The notes under the pieces are model-generated. The model saw only the letters and a program-made list of their open reading frames with translations. It searched no databases and had not been told where the DNA came from. A DNA stretch of 48,490 nt from a virus. Below, piece after piece: positions 39,446 through 45,592 of the stretch (its first letter is position 1; each line of letters starts with the position of its first letter). The stretch is taken from positions 1 to 48,490 of IMG/VR virus record IMGVR_UViG_3300047550_003313; one strand, 5' to 3'. A program made the position numbers and the translations under genes.

Positions 39446-39516
39446 GTGTCGTTAGCCTAGTGGTAAGGCATCGGTTTGTGGAACCGACTAGATGGGTTCA
39501 ATTCCCATACGACACC
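39446..39516 (+). tRNA. tRNA-His (GTG)
   Basis: Acceptor GTGTCGT/ACGACAC, anticodon loop TTGTGGA, discriminator C as in other His tRNAs. Confidence 0.92.
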
Positions 39517-39518
39517 CC

Positions 39519-39590
39519 GCCCTTATAGCTCAGTGGTAGAGCAACTCACTAGTAATGAGTAGGTCGTTGGTTCAAATCCAATTGAGGGCT
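39519..39590 (+). tRNA. tRNA-Thr (AGT), A at position 34
   Basis: Acceptor GCCCTTA/TGAGGGC, anticodon stem ACTCA/TGAGT, loop CTAGTAA. The anticodon AGT is rare in bacteria, where only Arg (ACG) normally has A34. Directly abuts tRNA-Gln. Confidence 0.85.
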
Positions 39591-39662
39591 TCTGAGGTCG
39601 CCAAGTGGTAAGGCAGCGGGTTTTGGTCCCGCCATTCGTAGGTTCGAATCCTACCCTCAGAA
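39591..39662 (+). tRNA. tRNA-Gln (TTG)
   Basis: Acceptor TCTGAGG/CCTCAGA, anticodon loop TTTTGGT, T-loop TTCGAAT, discriminator A. Confidence 0.92.
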
Positions 39663-39664
39663 CC

Positions 39665-39739
39665 TATCCGTGTAGCCCAATGGAAGAGGCAATAGACTAA
39701 GGATCTATTTGTTGGAGGTTCGATTCCTCTCACGGATAC
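39665..39739 (+). tRNA. tRNA with anticodon AAG (Leu by code, short variable loop)
   Basis: Acceptor TATCCGT/ACGGATA, anticodon stem ATAGA/TCTAT, loop CTAAGGA, T-loop TTCGATT. AAG reads Leu CUU, but the variable loop is short whereas bacterial tRNA-Leu has a long arm; the isotype is therefore uncertain. Confidence 0.8.
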
Positions 39740-39742
39740 CAA

Positions 39743-39817
39743 GTTGGGTTGGTGCAATTGGTAGCATCTTGGTCTCCAAAACCAAAGATTAGAGTTCAAG
39801 TCTCTAACCCTTCGCCA
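39743..39817 (+). tRNA. tRNA-Trp (CCA) with mismatched acceptor
   Basis: Anticodon loop CTCCAAA, T-loop TTCAAGT, discriminator G and an apparently encoded CCA. Acceptor GTTGGGT/ACCCTTC has two adjacent T-T mismatches, so functionality is uncertain. Confidence 0.8.
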
Positions 39818-39818
39818 A

Positions 39819-39892
39819 GTCCTTTTAGCTCAGTGGAACAGAGCAGTAGGCTACGAACCTATGTGTCGGGAGTTCGAATCTCTCAAAGGACG
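39819..39892 (+). tRNA. tRNA-Arg (ACG)
   Basis: Acceptor GTCCTTT/AAAGGAC, anticodon loop CTACGAA, T-loop TTCGAAT, discriminator G. Confidence 0.93.
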
Positions 39893-39934
39893 CTTGACAG
39901 ATTCTTATGAGTCTGTTACTATATAAAAGTGATA

Positions 39935-39984
39935 GAGGGTAAGTCCCTGTTATATCCTTATGAGGTATATCACACTTACTCCAT
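39935..39984 (+). ncRNA. Covarying RNA element, copy 2
   Basis: 50 nt, 46 identical to copy 1. The outer helix is GTAAGT (39939-39944) with ACTTAC (39974-39979), plus G-C and G-U below. The inner hairpin and internal loops are identical to copy 1. Lies after the main block of tRNAs. Confidence 0.72.
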
Positions 39985-40088
39985 CAAATAAGTAGGAAGT
40001 GCAAACCCTCTCGCTAGTCCTAGTATTCTGTGGCTGGATGAAGGTAAAGGTGATTCTGTCCGCACATAGAGATCCCTCCTACCATCAT
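39985..40088 (+). other. Spacer without a gene, possible long-range helix
   Basis: GTAGGA (39992-39997) can pair with TCCTAC (40077-40082) around an 80-nt interior. No tRNA features, no reading frame of note. Confidence 0.3.
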
Positions 40089-40160
40089 TCCAAGTAGCCC
40101 GCAAGGTGCGGGAGCAAACTGTTAATTTGTTATAGGTCAGTTCGATTCTGACACTTGGAG
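40089..40160 (+). tRNA. tRNA-Asn (GTT)
   Basis: Acceptor TCCAAGT/ACTTGGA, GC-rich D-stem CCCG/CGGG, anticodon loop CTGTTAA, T-loop TTCGATT, discriminator G. Confidence 0.92.
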
Positions 40161-40162
40161 CC

Positions 40163-40236
40163 GCCCCCATAGTTTTAGCAGTTAAAATAATCGCCTTGTA
40201 CGCGATAGTCGCGGGTGCAAATCCTCGCTGGGGGCT
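40163..40236 (+). tRNA. tRNA-Thr (TGT), unusual D and T loops
   Basis: Acceptor GCCCCCA/TGGGGGC, anticodon stem ATCGC/GCGAT, loop CTTGTAC. D-loop lacks the GG pair and the T-loop reads TGCAAAT. Confidence 0.85.
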
Positions 40237-40264
40237 TGACAAATCATAATATTTGTCTTATACT
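40236..40264 (+). promoter_or_regulatory. Sigma-70 promoter before tRNA-Gly
   Basis: TTGACA (40236-40241), 17 bp, TATACT (40259-40264); the first T is the last base of tRNA-Thr. Confidence 0.75.
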
Positions 40265-40290
40265 TCTTTCGTCCGTGTGAAGGAATGTGC

Positions 40291-40308
40291 TGGGAGAGAA
40301 ATCTCCCA
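40291..40308 (+). other. GNRA-capped hairpin
   Basis: TGGGAGA, loop GAAA, TCTCCCA, in the leader of tRNA-Gly. Confidence 0.55.
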
Positions 40309-40312
40309 TTTT

Positions 40313-40383
40313 GCGGGTATGGCGTAACAGTAGCGTGAGACCCTTCCAAGGTCTAGGCAGGGGGGCAGCACCCCTTACCCGCT
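40313..40383 (+). tRNA. tRNA-Gly (TCC)-like, degenerate loops
   Basis: Acceptor GCGGGTA/TACCCGC and anticodon stem AGACC/GGTCT with loop CTTCCAA are clean, but the T-loop is GGCAGCA instead of TTCRANN and the D-arm is poor. May be a pseudo-tRNA. Its end overlaps the HNH gene on the other strand. Confidence 0.65.
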
Positions 40384-41106
40384 TTTTAATAAACCAAATC
40401 TTTTACATCTTTTTCTTACTGCATTATCGCTGACACCCAATATTTTTCCAACTGTAGTCATTGGGTATTTGTTAATAAGATGTTCAAGTTCTTCTTTGCT
40501 TATCTCAAATTTTCTTTGATTAATTCCTTTAAGTGTAGATGAGCATTTAAAACACCTCTTTGATTGTTTATGGATTTTTTCTCCACAATCCTCACAAAAA
40601 TTACTGACTTTGTGTTTTTTACCGGAAAAAGTTTCTGTTTGAGAATGACAATTGGGGCATAATATTCTTAAATTTTCTAAACGATTATCATTATTAATTC
40701 CATTAATATGATCTAGTTGTAAAGATAATTTTTTACCATACCATTCTCCTTTATTTCCACAAATACTACATTTATTTTCTAAAATATTTTTTGATAAAAG
40801 TTTTTGTTTTAACTTATGACTACCATATCTTGAATTCTCAACCAAAATATCCTCCAAACTATAAGTTCTTTTTTCAAGCAAAGACTTCATATGTCTTTCT
40901 TGATTTTTCTTTCTATTCTGTTCTAAAATAGAAATATCAAAACCTTCTTCTTTGATTCTATGATTAAGTGTTTTATGATTTCCATTGTAAGGATCTAAAC
41001 CAACCTTAATTAAAATATCTACAAAAGAATTCGATGTGTTTAATAATTCTTGAAATTGATCTGCTGGGATATTCCAAATAGGACTTGTTCTTTTTCTTTT
41101 CTTCAT
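40375..41106 (-). CDS. HNH endonuclease with zinc ribbon and C-terminal HTH
   Basis: 243 aa. N-terminal DNA-binding region (DQFQELLNTSNSFVDILIKVGL, repeated logic at the C-terminus), HNH core CSICGNKGEWYGKKLSLQLDHINGINNDNRLENLRILCPNCH, a second zinc pair (CEDCG, CFKCS) and a C-terminal helix-turn-helix (MTTVGKILGVSDNAVRKRCKRFGL). Differs from the NUMOD3 endonucleases. AT-rich, on the minus strand between the tRNA cluster and the porin, with its own late promoter. Confidence 0.87.
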   Translation of the reverse strand: MKKRKRTSPIWNIPADQFQELLNTSNSFVDILIKVGLDPYNGNHKTLNHRIKEEGFDISILEQNRKKNQERHMKSLLEKRTYSLEDILVENSRYGSHKLKQKLLSKNILENKCSICGNKGEWYGKKLSLQLDHINGINNDNRLENLRILCPNCHSQTETFSGKKHKVSNFCEDCGEKIHKQSKRCFKCSSTLKGINQRKFEISKEELEHLINKYPMTTVGKILGVSDNAVRKRCKRFGLLKSG

Positions 41107-41134
41107 ATCCGAATCCTTAATTATTATCTACCAT

Positions 41135-41142
41135 TATTTATA
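41135..41142 (-). promoter_or_regulatory. Late promoter, minus strand
   Basis: Exact TATAAATA on the minus strand, 28 bases before the HNH start. Confidence 0.65.
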
Positions 41143-41163
41143 TTATACCATTAATTTAAACAC

Positions 41164-41192
41164 TTGACAAACACAGAGTAATCCCTTATAAT
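41164..41192 (+). promoter_or_regulatory. Consensus sigma-70 promoter of the porin gene
   Basis: TTGACA (41164-41169), 17 bp, TATAAT (41187-41192). Expected start near 41199, leaving a 60-nt leader. Confidence 0.88.
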
Positions 41193-41258
41193 GCAAACTG
41201 CTCCATAATTCCTGGAGCGTCTAAATAAACCTTGTAGTTGTAATTCTTAACAAACTAT

Positions 41259-42728
41259 ATGAAACTCAAACAACTGATGCTCGCACCTGTTGCTCTGGGA
41301 ATGGTTGCTCCTGTTGCTGCGAATGCCGCAGATCTTAATATGGCAGCAGTCAACCAATATACTTCTCAAGAACAGGTCACGAGTGTCACTCAATTTTCTG
41401 ATGTCCAACCTACCGATTGGGCATATCAGGCACTTTCGCAACTGGTAGAACGTTATGGTTGCGTTGCTGGTTATCCTAACGGCACCTTCCGTGGTGGTCG
41501 TGCTATGACCCGTTATGAGGCAGCAGCACTTCTGAATGCTTGTCTGGATCGTGTGACCGAAGTTACTGACGAACTCAAGCGTCTTGCTAATGAGTTTGCT
41601 GCAGAACTCGCTGTTCTGAAAGGTCGTGTTGATGGACTGGAAGCACAAGTTACTGAACTGGAAGCAACTCAGTTCTCTACCACTACCAAACTGCGTGGTG
41701 AAGCAAACTTTGTGATTGGTGGTGTTGATAAGTATCAAACCAAGAAAGGTGACATCGCTCATACCGCATTCAACTACGATCTTCGTCTGAATCTTGACAC
41801 CTCCTTCACTGGTAAAGATTTGTTGAAGACCCGTCTGCGTTCTTCTAACTTCAGTAGCAATCCTTTCGGTTCCAGTTCGTCTATCTTCAAACTTGATAAG
41901 GCAGATAACACCACTGGTGATAGTGGTAATGAAGTCGTAATTGACCGTCTGTATTATCAGTTCCCTGCTTTTAATAACAAAGCAACTCTAACTGCTGGTG
42001 CTCTGGTTCGTAACACCGAAATGTCTTGGATGCCTACCGCATATAAGTCTGGTATTCTTGACTTCTTTGCTGTTGCTGGCGCTCCTGGTGTTTATAACAA
42101 GGCAACTGGTTCTGGTTTCGGCGTCCAGTATGGTAAGAAAGGTCTTGTTGCTGGTGTAAACTATGTGGCACAAAACGGTGCTGATAGTTCTACTGGTGAG
42201 TTTGATAAGTCTGGCGCTCTTAACACCCTGGCACAGGTCGGTTATCGTGGTGACAACTATGGTATCGCATTTGGTTATCGTTATGGCACAGAAGGCACTC
42301 GTGTTCGTACCTACAATGGTCTGAATGGTGCCTCTGGCACTCTGGTTCCTGGTCAAACCTCTAACGGTTATGCTATCAACGCATACTGGCAACCCACTCA
42401 ATCTGGTTGGGTTCCCTCTATCTCTGGTGGTTATGGTTGGAATACTGTAAGTGGCACTCCTAGTGCTGCTACCAATAGTCAGTCCTGGTTTGCTGGTCTG
42501 ACTTGGGATGATGTGTTTGTTGCTGGTAACTCTGCTGGCGTTGCTATCGGTCAGGCTCCTACTGGTGAAAACCTTGAAAAAGCAACGATGCTTGAATTCT
42601 TCTACAAGTATCAAGTGTCTGATAACATCAGTGTCACTCCTGCTATCATCTATGGAAGTGACAACCAACGTCTTGTTGGCAACTCCTCCAACTGGGGTGG
42701 TGTAATCCAGACTACCTTCAAGTTCTGA
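41259..42728 (+). CDS. Cyanobacterial-type SLH-domain porin
   Basis: 489 aa. Signal peptide MKLKQLMLAPVALGMVAPVAANA, cut before ADL. SLH domain at about 45-95 (FSDVQPTDWAYQALSQLVERYGCVAGYPNGTFRGGRAMTRYEAAALL), a periplasmic coiled coil at about 97-137, then a beta barrel of the OprB/iron-uptake porin type ending in Phe. In the host it would be an outer-membrane pore. GC-richer than its neighbours, with a host-type promoter and terminator, so probably acquired from a cyanobacterium. A role in nutrient or metal uptake during infection is inference. Confidence 0.9.
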   Translation: MKLKQLMLAPVALGMVAPVAANAADLNMAAVNQYTSQEQVTSVTQFSDVQPTDWAYQALSQLVERYGCVAGYPNGTFRGGRAMTRYEAAALLNACLDRVTEVTDELKRLANEFAAELAVLKGRVDGLEAQVTELEATQFSTTTKLRGEANFVIGGVDKYQTKKGDIAHTAFNYDLRLNLDTSFTGKDLLKTRLRSSNFSSNPFGSSSSIFKLDKADNTTGDSGNEVVIDRLYYQFPAFNNKATLTAGALVRNTEMSWMPTAYKSGILDFFAVAGAPGVYNKATGSGFGVQYGKKGLVAGVNYVAQNGADSSTGEFDKSGALNTLAQVGYRGDNYGIAFGYRYGTEGTRVRTYNGLNGASGTLVPGQTSNGYAINAYWQPTQSGWVPSISGGYGWNTVSGTPSAATNSQSWFAGLTWDDVFVAGNSAGVAIGQAPTGENLEKATMLEFFYKYQVSDNISVTPAIIYGSDNQRLVGNSSNWGGVIQTTFKF

Positions 42729-42750
42729 TAATCTACTCATAAGTTGAGTG

Positions 42751-42778
42751 AAAGCACCCCATAAAGGGGTGCTTTTTT
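42751..42778 (+). terminator. Intrinsic terminator of the porin gene
   Basis: AAAGCACCCC, loop ATAAA, GGGGTGCTTT, T-run to 42778. Confidence 0.92.
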
Positions 42779-42794
42779 ATTAGGTAATGAAAAC

Positions 42795-42839
42795 CTTAAC
42801 CAAATCTTAGTGGACTTTAAGGTTATCTTCCAGTATTAT
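42795..42839 (+). promoter_or_regulatory. PHO-box-like operator and -10 of pstS
   Basis: CTTAACCA (42795-42802) matches the cyanobacterial PHO half-site. Weaker copies follow at 11-bp spacing (CTTAGTGG, then TTAAGGTT). TATTAT at 42834-42839 is a -10 without a normal -35, as in PhoB-activated promoters. Confidence 0.6.
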
Positions 42840-42874
42840 TACTTACGAAGTCAATTCACTTCTAAAATTTTTTT

Positions 42875-43843
42875 ATGAAACTGAAACATATTTTTGCTGC
42901 TGGTCTAGTTGCTGCTGCTCCTGTTGCTGCTCTTGCTGGACCCACTATTAACGGTGCAGGTGCATCATTCCCTGCTCCAATTTATCAACGATGGTTTGCC
43001 GATTATGCACGAACTTCTGGGAATCGGGTTAATTATCAGTCCGTTGGTTCTGGTGCTGGTGTTCGTCAATTCATTGCGGGCACAGTTAACTTCGGAGCAA
43101 GTGATGAAGCAATCTCCACAGCAGAAGCATCCAAAGTAAAGCGTGGTGTCGTTCAAATTCCTATGGTAGGTGGGACGATTGCTGTTGCTTACAATAAGAA
43201 AGGATGCAATCTGAAACTCACTCAGAAACAAACTGTTGATATTTTTTCTGGACGCATCAATGACTGGAAACAACTTCCTAATTGTGGTAATGGTCCTATT
43301 CGGGTTGTCCATCGTTCTGATGGTTCTGGAACCACCTTTGCATTCACTAACTCACTGAAAGCATTTGGTGGTTGGGCACCTGGTGCTGCTAAAACTGTGA
43401 AGTGGCCTACTGGTGTTGGTTCAAAAGGTAATGAAGGTGTTGCTGGAACCATTCGTCAAACTCCTGGTGCGATTGGTTATGTTAACACTGGATTTGTGAA
43501 AGCAAACAAACTCCAAGCAGCAGCAATCCAAAACAAAGCAGGTAAGTTTGTTCTTCCTACTGCCGCTGCTGGTTCTGCTGCACTGAATGGTATTCAACTG
43601 GATGCAAACCTTGCTGGGGAAAATCCAAATCCTGCTGGTGCAACTTCTTATCCTATCTCCACTCTGACTTGGATTCTTGCTTATAAGACTGGTAATGGTG
43701 CAAACACTGCTGCTATTCGTGCAGCACTGAATTATGCACTGAGTTCTAAAGCACAATCACTTGCTGATGACCTTGGATATGTTCCTTTGTCTGGTTCTAT
43801 TCTGAATCGTGCAAGAATTGCCGTTGGTCGTATCGGTAACTGA
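42875..43843 (+). CDS. pstS: Phosphate-binding protein PstS
   Basis: 322 aa. Signal peptide MKLKHIFAAGLVAAAPVAALA, then GAGASFPAPIYQRW, VNFGASDEAIS and the phosphate loop HRSDGSGTTFAFTNSL, all typical of periplasmic PstS. It captures phosphate for the host PstCAB transporter. Common in marine cyanophages, where it is induced through host PhoB when phosphate is scarce; a PHO-box-like site upstream agrees with this. Confidence 0.93.
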   Translation: MKLKHIFAAGLVAAAPVAALAGPTINGAGASFPAPIYQRWFADYARTSGNRVNYQSVGSGAGVRQFIAGTVNFGASDEAISTAEASKVKRGVVQIPMVGGTIAVAYNKKGCNLKLTQKQTVDIFSGRINDWKQLPNCGNGPIRVVHRSDGSGTTFAFTNSLKAFGGWAPGAAKTVKWPTGVGSKGNEGVAGTIRQTPGAIGYVNTGFVKANKLQAAAIQNKAGKFVLPTAAAGSAALNGIQLDANLAGENPNPAGATSYPISTLTWILAYKTGNGANTAAIRAALNYALSSKAQSLADDLGYVPLSGSILNRARIAVGRIGN

Positions 43844-43852
43844 TATACATAT

Positions 43853-43879
43853 GGGGGGTTGACAACAACTCCCCTTTTT
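43853..43879 (+). terminator. Intrinsic terminator after pstS
   Basis: GGGGGGTT (43853-43860), loop GACAAC, AACTCCCC (43867-43874), five T. Confidence 0.85.
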
Positions 43880-43887
43880 AGTATAAT
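43859..43887 (+). promoter_or_regulatory. Consensus sigma-70 promoter embedded in a terminator
   Basis: TTGACA (43859-43864) spans the hairpin arm and loop; 17 bp; TATAAT (43882-43887) follows the T-run. Confidence 0.85.
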
Positions 43888-43908
43888 AGGAAACGAGTTA
43901 GGAGGTTT

Positions 43909-44067
43909 ATGTCTCTTATTTCCCAACGAGATAGGCAACTTGCCATTGACGCACTTACTTGTTATGCTAGAGTTAAAGAAACTTTAGATTGGTCTGAAAA
44001 AGATAGAATGGAAGTCAATGCTCTGATTAATTGGATTAAACTAGAGTATTCTAAAAATGAATATTAA
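43909..44067 (+). CDS. Small protein, 52 aa
   Basis: Begins MSLISQRDRQLAIDALTCYARV, ends KLEYSKNEY; helical and charged. GGAGG three bases before ATG is a strong but closely spaced ribosome site. First gene of a unit with a consensus promoter, so likely early. No family recognised. Confidence 0.6.
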   Translation: MSLISQRDRQLAIDALTCYARVKETLDWSEKDRMEVNALINWIKLEYSKNEY

Positions 44068-44221
44068 ATTATGGTATTGTGAATCTATGAATCAATGGCG
44101 TTGGACTCTTACTGATAGTTCAAGACCAATTCGTAAACAAGAATCGGGTCAAAGAGAAAATCTTCGTGATGCTATGAATGATGTAGCAAATACTGTAGAA
44201 TATATGATGAGTCAGTCTTGA
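44057..44221 (+). CDS. Small protein, 54 aa
   Basis: Overlaps the previous gene by 11 bases. It begins MNIKLWYCESMNQWRWTLTD and ends VANTVEYMMSQS. A short strand pair followed by a helix is likely. Function unknown. tRNA-Val follows nine bases later. Confidence 0.55.
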   Translation: MNIKLWYCESMNQWRWTLTDSSRPIRKQESGQRENLRDAMNDVANTVEYMMSQS

Positions 44222-44229
44222 CTTTTATT

Positions 44230-44302
44230 GGGCGAATAGCTCAGCGGTAGCAGCTTCCCGTTTACACCGGGACGGTCGGGGGTTCGAATCCCTCTTTGCC
44301 CA
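44230..44302 (+). tRNA. tRNA-Val (TAC)
   Basis: Acceptor GGGCGAA/TTTGCCC, anticodon loop TTTACAC, T-loop TTCGAAT, discriminator A. Confidence 0.92.
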
Positions 44303-44305
44303 CTT

Positions 44306-44313
44306 TATAAATA
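44306..44313 (+). promoter_or_regulatory. T4-type late promoter
   Basis: Exact TATAAATA right after tRNA-Val, 18 bases before the Dps gene. Confidence 0.7.
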
Positions 44314-44331
44314 CCTAAAAAATATGGTATA

Positions 44332-44766
44332 ATGGAAAAGTTATTCAAACTTCTGTCTGATACGCAGGCAAGTCTTTTTGTTCTTTTTCAAAAAACTTGG
44401 GTGTATCACTGGAATGTAACTGGATCTGAATTTTATCAATTTCATACTGTTTTTGGTGAGCAGTATGAGGCAATGTTCGAAGAGATTGATCGTCTCACCG
44501 AGCATATGAGATTTCTAAAAATCAAACCAGTTAGCACTCTTAAGAGAATCACAGAAGTTTCGCAAGTTGAAGAAGCAAATAGTTCTTTGGATGCGATGGG
44601 AATGGTGAATGATTTAATTAAGTGTAATCAACAAATTGTAGACCTTTTAACACAAGTATCTGACGAAGCAGAAGCACAAAAATCAAAGGGCACTATTAAT
44701 CTTGTTGATGATTTGAATGAAGCACATGGAAAATTTATTTGGATGTTAAGATCTTTTACTGAATGA
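44332..44766 (+). CDS. Dps-like ferritin-family protein
   Basis: 144 aa. YHWNVTG..FYQFHTVFGEQYEAMFEEIDRLTEHMR is the Dps signature. By spacing, H26, H38, D53 and E57 match E. coli ferroxidase residues H51, H63, D78 and E82, while the position of D67 is G42. Dps proteins form 12-mers that bind DNA and oxidise iron. In a phage it may protect DNA or iron balance late in infection (late promoter upstream). Confidence 0.82.
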   Translation: MEKLFKLLSDTQASLFVLFQKTWVYHWNVTGSEFYQFHTVFGEQYEAMFEEIDRLTEHMRFLKIKPVSTLKRITEVSQVEEANSSLDAMGMVNDLIKCNQQIVDLLTQVSDEAEAQKSKGTINLVDDLNEAHGKFIWMLRSFTE

Positions 44767-44772
44767 GATACA

Positions 44773-45030
44773 ATGGAAAACTTAAGAATCAGATGTCGAT
44801 CCTGTGGTAAGGAGATAGAAGGGCATCAAACTAAAACTGTGACTTGTGGATGTCCAAATATGGCATCTATTCGTGGAGATAAGATTTCGGCAATTGACTT
44901 ATCTCAGATAGTTATGTTAAACTCTTATCATACAAAAACAAAATCTGGTGTTCTTACGAATGAAGACCTTGCTTTTCAGGAAGCAAGAAGACAAAGAAAA
45001 GTAAGACGATTAGATTTTGAAGTCCGTTGA
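44773..45030 (+). CDS. Conserved phage zinc-ribbon-like protein, 85 aa
   Basis: An N-terminal CRSCGKEIEGH...TCGCPNM gives two cysteine pairs, suggesting a small zinc site. A conserved core follows (IRGDKISAIDLSQIVMLNS), then a basic C-terminus (EARRQRKVRRLDFEVR). A recurrent T4-like cyanophage family without known function. Follows Dps after six bases, so cotranscribed. Confidence 0.68.
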   Translation: MENLRIRCRSCGKEIEGHQTKTVTCGCPNMASIRGDKISAIDLSQIVMLNSYHTKTKSGVLTNEDLAFQEARRQRKVRRLDFEVR

Positions 45031-45040
45031 GGACTTATTT

Positions 45041-45127
45041 GGAAGGTCAATCCGATTGGCGACGGAACCGCTCTTGAAAAGCGTTGAGGTGTTAAAGCCC
45101 TTGGGAGTTCGACTCTCCCACCTTCCG
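45041..45127 (+). tRNA. tRNA-Ser (TGA)
   Basis: Acceptor GGAAGGT/ACCTTCC, anticodon loop CTTGAAA, long variable arm, T-loop TTCGACT, discriminator G. Confidence 0.92.
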
Positions 45128-45185
45128 TTACAAATATTACAAAATTTTAGATTTTTTTAATCTATGTTTTTGTATCAAGACAAAC

Positions 45186-45216
45186 TTGACATAGTAGAAA
45201 TACTCACTAGTATAAC
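45186..45216 (+). promoter_or_regulatory. Promoter with tandem ACTAGT palindromes
   Basis: TTGACA (45186-45191) and TATAAC (45211-45216) at 19-bp spacing. Two ACTAGT palindromes three bases apart flank the -10 region and could be an operator. Drives the tiny-gene run. Confidence 0.5.
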
Positions 45217-45239
45217 TAGTAGTATTCAACTTAAACCCT

Positions 45240-45389
45240 ATGGATCAGCACACCTACGATAATTGGGTGAAGATCAAGGCAACTTTTGAAGCCTCTGGAA
45301 ACATCGACAATATGTTTTATAAGAGAGCAGTTGAAATAGTCAAAACCCGAAGAGACCCTCTGGCAAAGTTTCTTGGAGATGAAAAGTGA
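45240..45389 (+). CDS. Small protein, 49 aa
   Basis: Begins MDQHTYDNWVKIKATFEASG and ends AKFLGDEK; helical, basic in the middle (FYKRAVEIVKTRRDP). First of seven tiny coupled genes. No family recognised. Confidence 0.6.
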   Translation: MDQHTYDNWVKIKATFEASGNIDNMFYKRAVEIVKTRRDPLAKFLGDEK

Positions 45390-45592
45390 TGGAACCTTTT
45401 GATGATGATTATGTGACTCATACTGAAGTTCAGGAGATGATCGATGCAGCAATACGACGACACAACCGTAATGCTTCTATCATTAGTATGTGCGTTGGTT
45501 GGGTGGTTCTTGCTTTATTTGCTGAGGGACTTTTAAGGTTAGTTGGAGTTATTCCACCATTACTACCATGGCTCAACATTACCCTGAAATAA
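45389..45592 (+). CDS. Small membrane protein, 67 aa
   Basis: TGATG overlap with the previous gene. An acidic then basic N-terminus (EVQEMIDAAIRRHNRNAS) and hydrophobic segments from about 31 to 65 (IISMCVGWVVLALFAEGLLRLVGVIPPLLPW) suggest one transmembrane helix plus an amphipathic end. Unknown function. Confidence 0.6.
   Translation: MEPFDDDYVTHTEVQEMIDAAIRRHNRNASIISMCVGWVVLALFAEGLLRLVGVIPPLLPWLNITLK

Noticed and set aside
36844-39910. Loop heptamer TTATGAG or its core seen in the hairpin at 36839, in the two 50-nt elements and near 39905
   Set aside because: Short AT-rich heptamer; the surrounding stems are unrelated, so chance cannot be excluded.
39985-40088. Possible missing tRNA-Cys in the spacer before tRNA-Asn
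   Set aside because: A GTGCAAA string is present, but no cloverleaf with anticodon GCA and a proper T-arm can be drawn.
38262-40242. Several reading frames of 75-126 codons across the tRNA cluster on both strands
   Set aside because: They run through tRNA genes or structured spacers and have no ribosome sites; their sequences resemble common tRNA-derived false ORFs.
41988-42740. Long minus-strand reading frame (250 codons) opposite the porin gene
   Set aside because: Antisense shadow of a well-supported gene; Ser/Thr-rich, no domain, no promoter.
44328-44333. TATAAT with TGG before it at the Dps start
   Set aside because: It overlaps the ATG at 44332; a start 7 bases later would lose the start codon. 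The late promoter at 44306 is the better candidate.
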